From: Clytia hemisphaerica
Lineage: Eukaryota; Cnidaria; Hydrozoa; Leptothecata; Clytiidae
Direction: 5' to 3'
Assembly: GCA_902728285.1 (NCBI GenBank)
Contig: CACVBU010000726.1
Span: 806,001 to 870,000 of the forward strand
DNA: 64,000 nucleotides
How positions within the stretch are numbered: the stretch's first letter is position 1; each line of letters opens with the position of its first letter. Positions 60,817 to 64,000 of the stretch are shown in pieces. A program made the position numbers and the translations under genes. The notes beneath the pieces were generated by a model, which was not told where the DNA came from, did not search any database, and saw only the letters and a program-made list of their open reading frames with translations.

Positions 60817-62069
60817 TGTAACAGATGTAACAGAATTCTGATAAAAATTTTGAAAATACTTTAAGATGATTTTTTGAGTTTTAGAATAATTTTTAGTCGT
60901 TTTTCTGACTCGTAACGAATGTTGCTTTAAAGTTCAAGTAAACGTTTTCAAATTATTTCAATGACTTATAACACTTCAAAAATCTTTAATTGATTGATCA
61001 GGGCTTACAATAATCATTTTTAAAAAATATTTGATAATATTAGTAGCTTGGTAGAAATAATGGAGCAATGAACCGCCTATCTAGTGTTGCCTAAAATGTG
61101 CGGCGGCGAAGATTTGAGCTATCCAGCGAGCTTTAAACCAATAATATAGTTCCTTCTAGTTGCACAGATTCCTTTATACGGTTTAATTTTTGGACCAGCT
61201 TAATTCCTTCTCAAAGTTATTATATATATGACTATAATTACATTTTATTTTATATTTTTGATAGATTTTTTTAAAATATATTTTCGAGACTTTTTTATAC
61301 GCTTTTACAATATAGATTATTTTTATACAGTATAATTTTCTATCAAAAAACTATATTTATTAGAGATCGTTCCGGAAATATTAACGTGTTTTTTTTTTCA
61401 ATTGACTCCGTAAACGGTTCTGTCAAAGAGACGTGTATGGGAATTAGCCGTATTACTACAGTGGAGCCGCTAAGTGCCCATACACAACGTTGTTTCGATG
61501 TTCATCTAACGTTTTATTGGCGTTGTGGACATTGTATAAACGTTGAAAAAACGTTGTGTACCAGCTGGGTGACGGACATTATTAGTGGAACGGATTCCTA
61601 GTTTTACCCTTGATGTCTATAAATTAGATTGGCAAAATAGGATTTAGACTACTCCGTGCAAAAAAATGTTTAGACCGCTAAATGGAGGTGTTTGCTACTT
61701 CAGTGCCCGCCTTTTGGCTTTTGAGACTTTTTTTAAGGATTTGACTAGTAAAGAGCCAAAAAAAATATTTTGTCTACTAATCAGAGGTAATTTTAGATTA
61801 TACTGTACCACAAGTAACACATGGTTCGGTTTGCAATGCCTTTTGTTTGGCCCTCCATTGCGTTGAAAGTTTTGACATTGAGACTTTTATTTTTATCTTT
61901 TCAGTAATAACTAAACATTAATAAGTATATTGCTGACAACTTCATTCTTGGCAAGGTTGAGCTAAACACACAAGCAGGTATCATTTTGTTTTTTTTCCAT
62001 GTGTGTCATCTTTAGATCCTTACATCCTAGATCCATCTTCGTATCTACCTAAAATTAAAATTGGAATGA

Positions 62070-62280
62070 ATACCCGGGGGTGGGGTACTAGATTTAGGGG
62101 ATGACAGAGCCAAAGTTCGAAAATCGACCCTCTAAGAGACTGAATTTCAACGTTTTTGTGACCCTTCGAGAGACTATTTTTCCTATTTTTAGCTCAAAAT
62201 TACTAGATTTTCTGACCCTCCGAGGAAGTTGCTTTTTTATATTTTTAATTTTGAGACCCTTTCAGAGAGTTAATTGCTAG
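62070..62280. repeat. CCCGGG-ended family, copy f
   Basis: Starts cccgggggtggggtactaga. Internal 'gaccctctaagagactg' and 'gacccttcgagagact' words. The right end is lost. Confidence 0.5.
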
Positions 62281-63319
62281 TTAATATTGGTGATTATAGG
62301 TTAGGTGAAATCATCAACAAGTTCCTTAGTTGCGACTACCATTTTTGAGTCACAAGTTGACTATCTTTTTAACGAAAATTGCTATGGAGATGTCCTCCAT
62401 TCCAGTTATTTAGAGTTCAGTAGATTTATCTCTAGCTCCTTACAAATTCTTCCTCTAGATTGGTATAGCTGGTGAAAATAAATACTGAAACTTGATATTA
62501 AAGAAACTTCAGACCAAAGTTCTGGTAAGTGAATTTTTAGTACTTTATAACTTTTATTTCAGCATGGGGTTTCAGCTCATTTTTTAAGTAATTCTTTTCT
62601 AAATTAGATTTTAATATCCTATTGGTTTCGTTGGAAAGATATTCTTAGGATGTTTCTTTTTTGGTTTCATATAAAAGGGGACAAATATTTGATACTGGTT
62701 CAGTTATATTGGTATATTAAATTGTTTAAAATTGTGCTTAAATGCCATTTCTATATTTTTCTGACAAAAAATGAAAATTTTTTTTCTTCTTTCATTCATT
62801 CCTTTTGAGGATAAATCATGTCTTTATATGTGATGAAAACTGAGTTCTCTTACAAACGATAAACTTTCCTCACGCCTCTTTACCTTCTCGTAAAAACATG
62901 GTCTATCAAAATGAACTGATATACCTCAAATGCCACAACTATTTTTTTACGTTAAAAAAATTATGATATGCCCTACCTACTTATTATCCGATGGCCCACA
63001 GAAATCAAAATTGTTTAAGTTCTTTTGTCCAATTCTTCAATGGATTTCTCACACTTTTCCACGATAAATTAGACTGACTCCCAGCCCACTTTTTTGCAAT
63101 TTGCAAAGTAAAAATTTTTGGTTCCGCCTCCTTAGACTCTATATTCATTGCCCCCCCCCCCCACTTTCAATTTCATGGTGTGGGCCCTGTCTCCGGAGTT
63201 TTGTTTTTTTATCCCCGGAAAGGGTCTCTTCTGTTTGAGACCCAGAGATCATCAATTAAAAAAGACAAGTTCTGAAGTCACTATATTATTGAAAACTCAT
63301 GGAATGCTTATAAAATCAG

Positions 63320-63503
63320 TATAGTGGAGTCTCTTTAAGTCGAACCTCTATAACTCGAATGTCTCCTTAACTTGAACAAGTTGTATGGTCCCTTTAGTTA
63401 AAAATGTATTATATTAACCTTGCTCCATAACTGAAAGTATCCTTGATTCGAACAAATCTGTGTTGTCCCCCGTGCGTGCTCGAGTTATGGAGACTCCACA
63501 GTG
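63320..63503. mobile_element. MITE with TAACTCGAA words, second copy
   Basis: Left agtggagtctctttaagtcg then cctctataactcgaatg. Right gctcgagttatggagactcc then acagtg. Inverted arms. Confidence 0.7.
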
Positions 63504-63627
63504 AAAGGGTGTTATTATTTTTTATGATCGAGAAAAGAAATGCGCCTCTTATGCTGATTTAGTGACAAAGCGAGATTAATCGTCTGCATTTGATCGCGAG
63601 CTTTAGGACCATTAGTTTATTAGGACT

Positions 63628-63880
63628 AGGTCACAGTGTGGAAATCACACTGAAACGACCGCCGGCAAAAAAATGATCGTAGCAACGCTACCATTTTAAT
63701 AAAAAATTGATTGTAGCAACACTATTGTTTTAAATAGATAAGACCCGATTATTACTAAATTGACCGAGTCAAGCGAAATCAAAGAATAATGTCCGTCAAA
63801 GTAGTTAGCCCAACCAAAACGAAATTAGAAGACCAATGCGAAAAAACCCGCCTCCGGTGAGGTGATTCAGAAGGAAGAAA
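63628..63880. repeat. ACTAGGTCACAGTGTGG repeat, copy 2
   Basis: Starts actaggtcacagtgtggaaa, then cacactgaaacgaccgccgg. Ends with aaacccgcctccgg. Same order as 19040-19490. Confidence 0.6.
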
Positions 63881-64000
63881 GTGAAGAAGGACAGAATGAG
63901 GTTCAGCTTTTTGAAAGTCTTTTCTGTTTAATTTTCAGAGATATTTGATAATATTACAGACACTAATACAAATGAGTTCTCTTCAATAATTAAGGTTTTA

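Larger units (their letters stand above)
60817..64000. other. 3' flank of the collagen gene
   Basis: Holds the 3' UTR; the poly(A) site is not placed with confidence (AATAAA first appears late, at about 62476). Repeats seen: CCCGGG family (62070-62280), a TAACTCGAA-type element (63320-63503) and the ACTAGGTCACAGTGTGG repeat (63628-63880). No further gene recognised. Confidence 0.5.

Noticed and set aside
1-64000. Autonomous transposons or old viral insertions
   Set aside because: No transposase, reverse transcriptase, integrase or capsid-like ORF is present; only short non-autonomous relics.

Overview
The window is nuclear DNA of an invertebrate animal. It is A+T-rich, with many short GT-AG introns, abundant small non-autonomous transposons and tRNA-derived SINEs, and a fibrillar collagen gene built of 54-bp Gly-X-Y exons. 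The sequence alone does not let me name the phylum.

The backbone is the 3' part of a fibrillar collagen alpha-chain gene on the plus strand. I can place 47 exons from 3225 to the stop codon at 60814-60816, about 998 codons. The first 41 exons encode about 763 residues of triple helix and the start of the C-telopeptide. The last six encode the rest of the telopeptide and a complete COLFI C-propeptide. The N-propeptide and the first quarter of the helix lie left of the window. A secreted fibrinogen-related (FReD) gene runs on the minus strand at the left edge; only its first exon is visible.

The remarkable region is the collagen intron between 10276 and 36934 (26.7 kb; the other introns in the window range from about 0.1 to 4 kb). 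It holds six nested paralogous genes on both strands, called here A(-), B(+), C(-), D(+), E(+) and F(-). Five are uninterrupted ORFs. D has one 751-bp intron made largely of transposon relics. All six encode proteins of 465-518 residues with the plan: signal peptide, half binding lobe S1, M1, a pore loop carrying the potassium-channel filter TVGYGD, M2, half binding lobe S2, M3, cytosolic tail. This is the architecture of the prokaryotic glutamate-gated K+ channel GluR0, that is, an ionotropic-glutamate-receptor core without the amino-terminal domain and with a K+ filter. An Arg in S1, a Ser at the start of S2 and an acidic residue in S2 sit at conserved places in all six. They look like the amino-acid-binding triad of ionotropic glutamate receptors. 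The acidic residue is Glu in A-C and Asp in D-F, which divides the cluster into two subfamilies.

The remaining introns and flanks are mostly relics of DNA transposons. They include several MITE families with clear terminal inverted repeats and, in some cases, target-site duplications, two SINE copies in opposite orientation, minisatellites and tetranucleotide repeats. I found no autonomous transposase or reverse transcriptase ORF. Nothing in the sequence ties the function of the channels to the collagen beyond their nested position.
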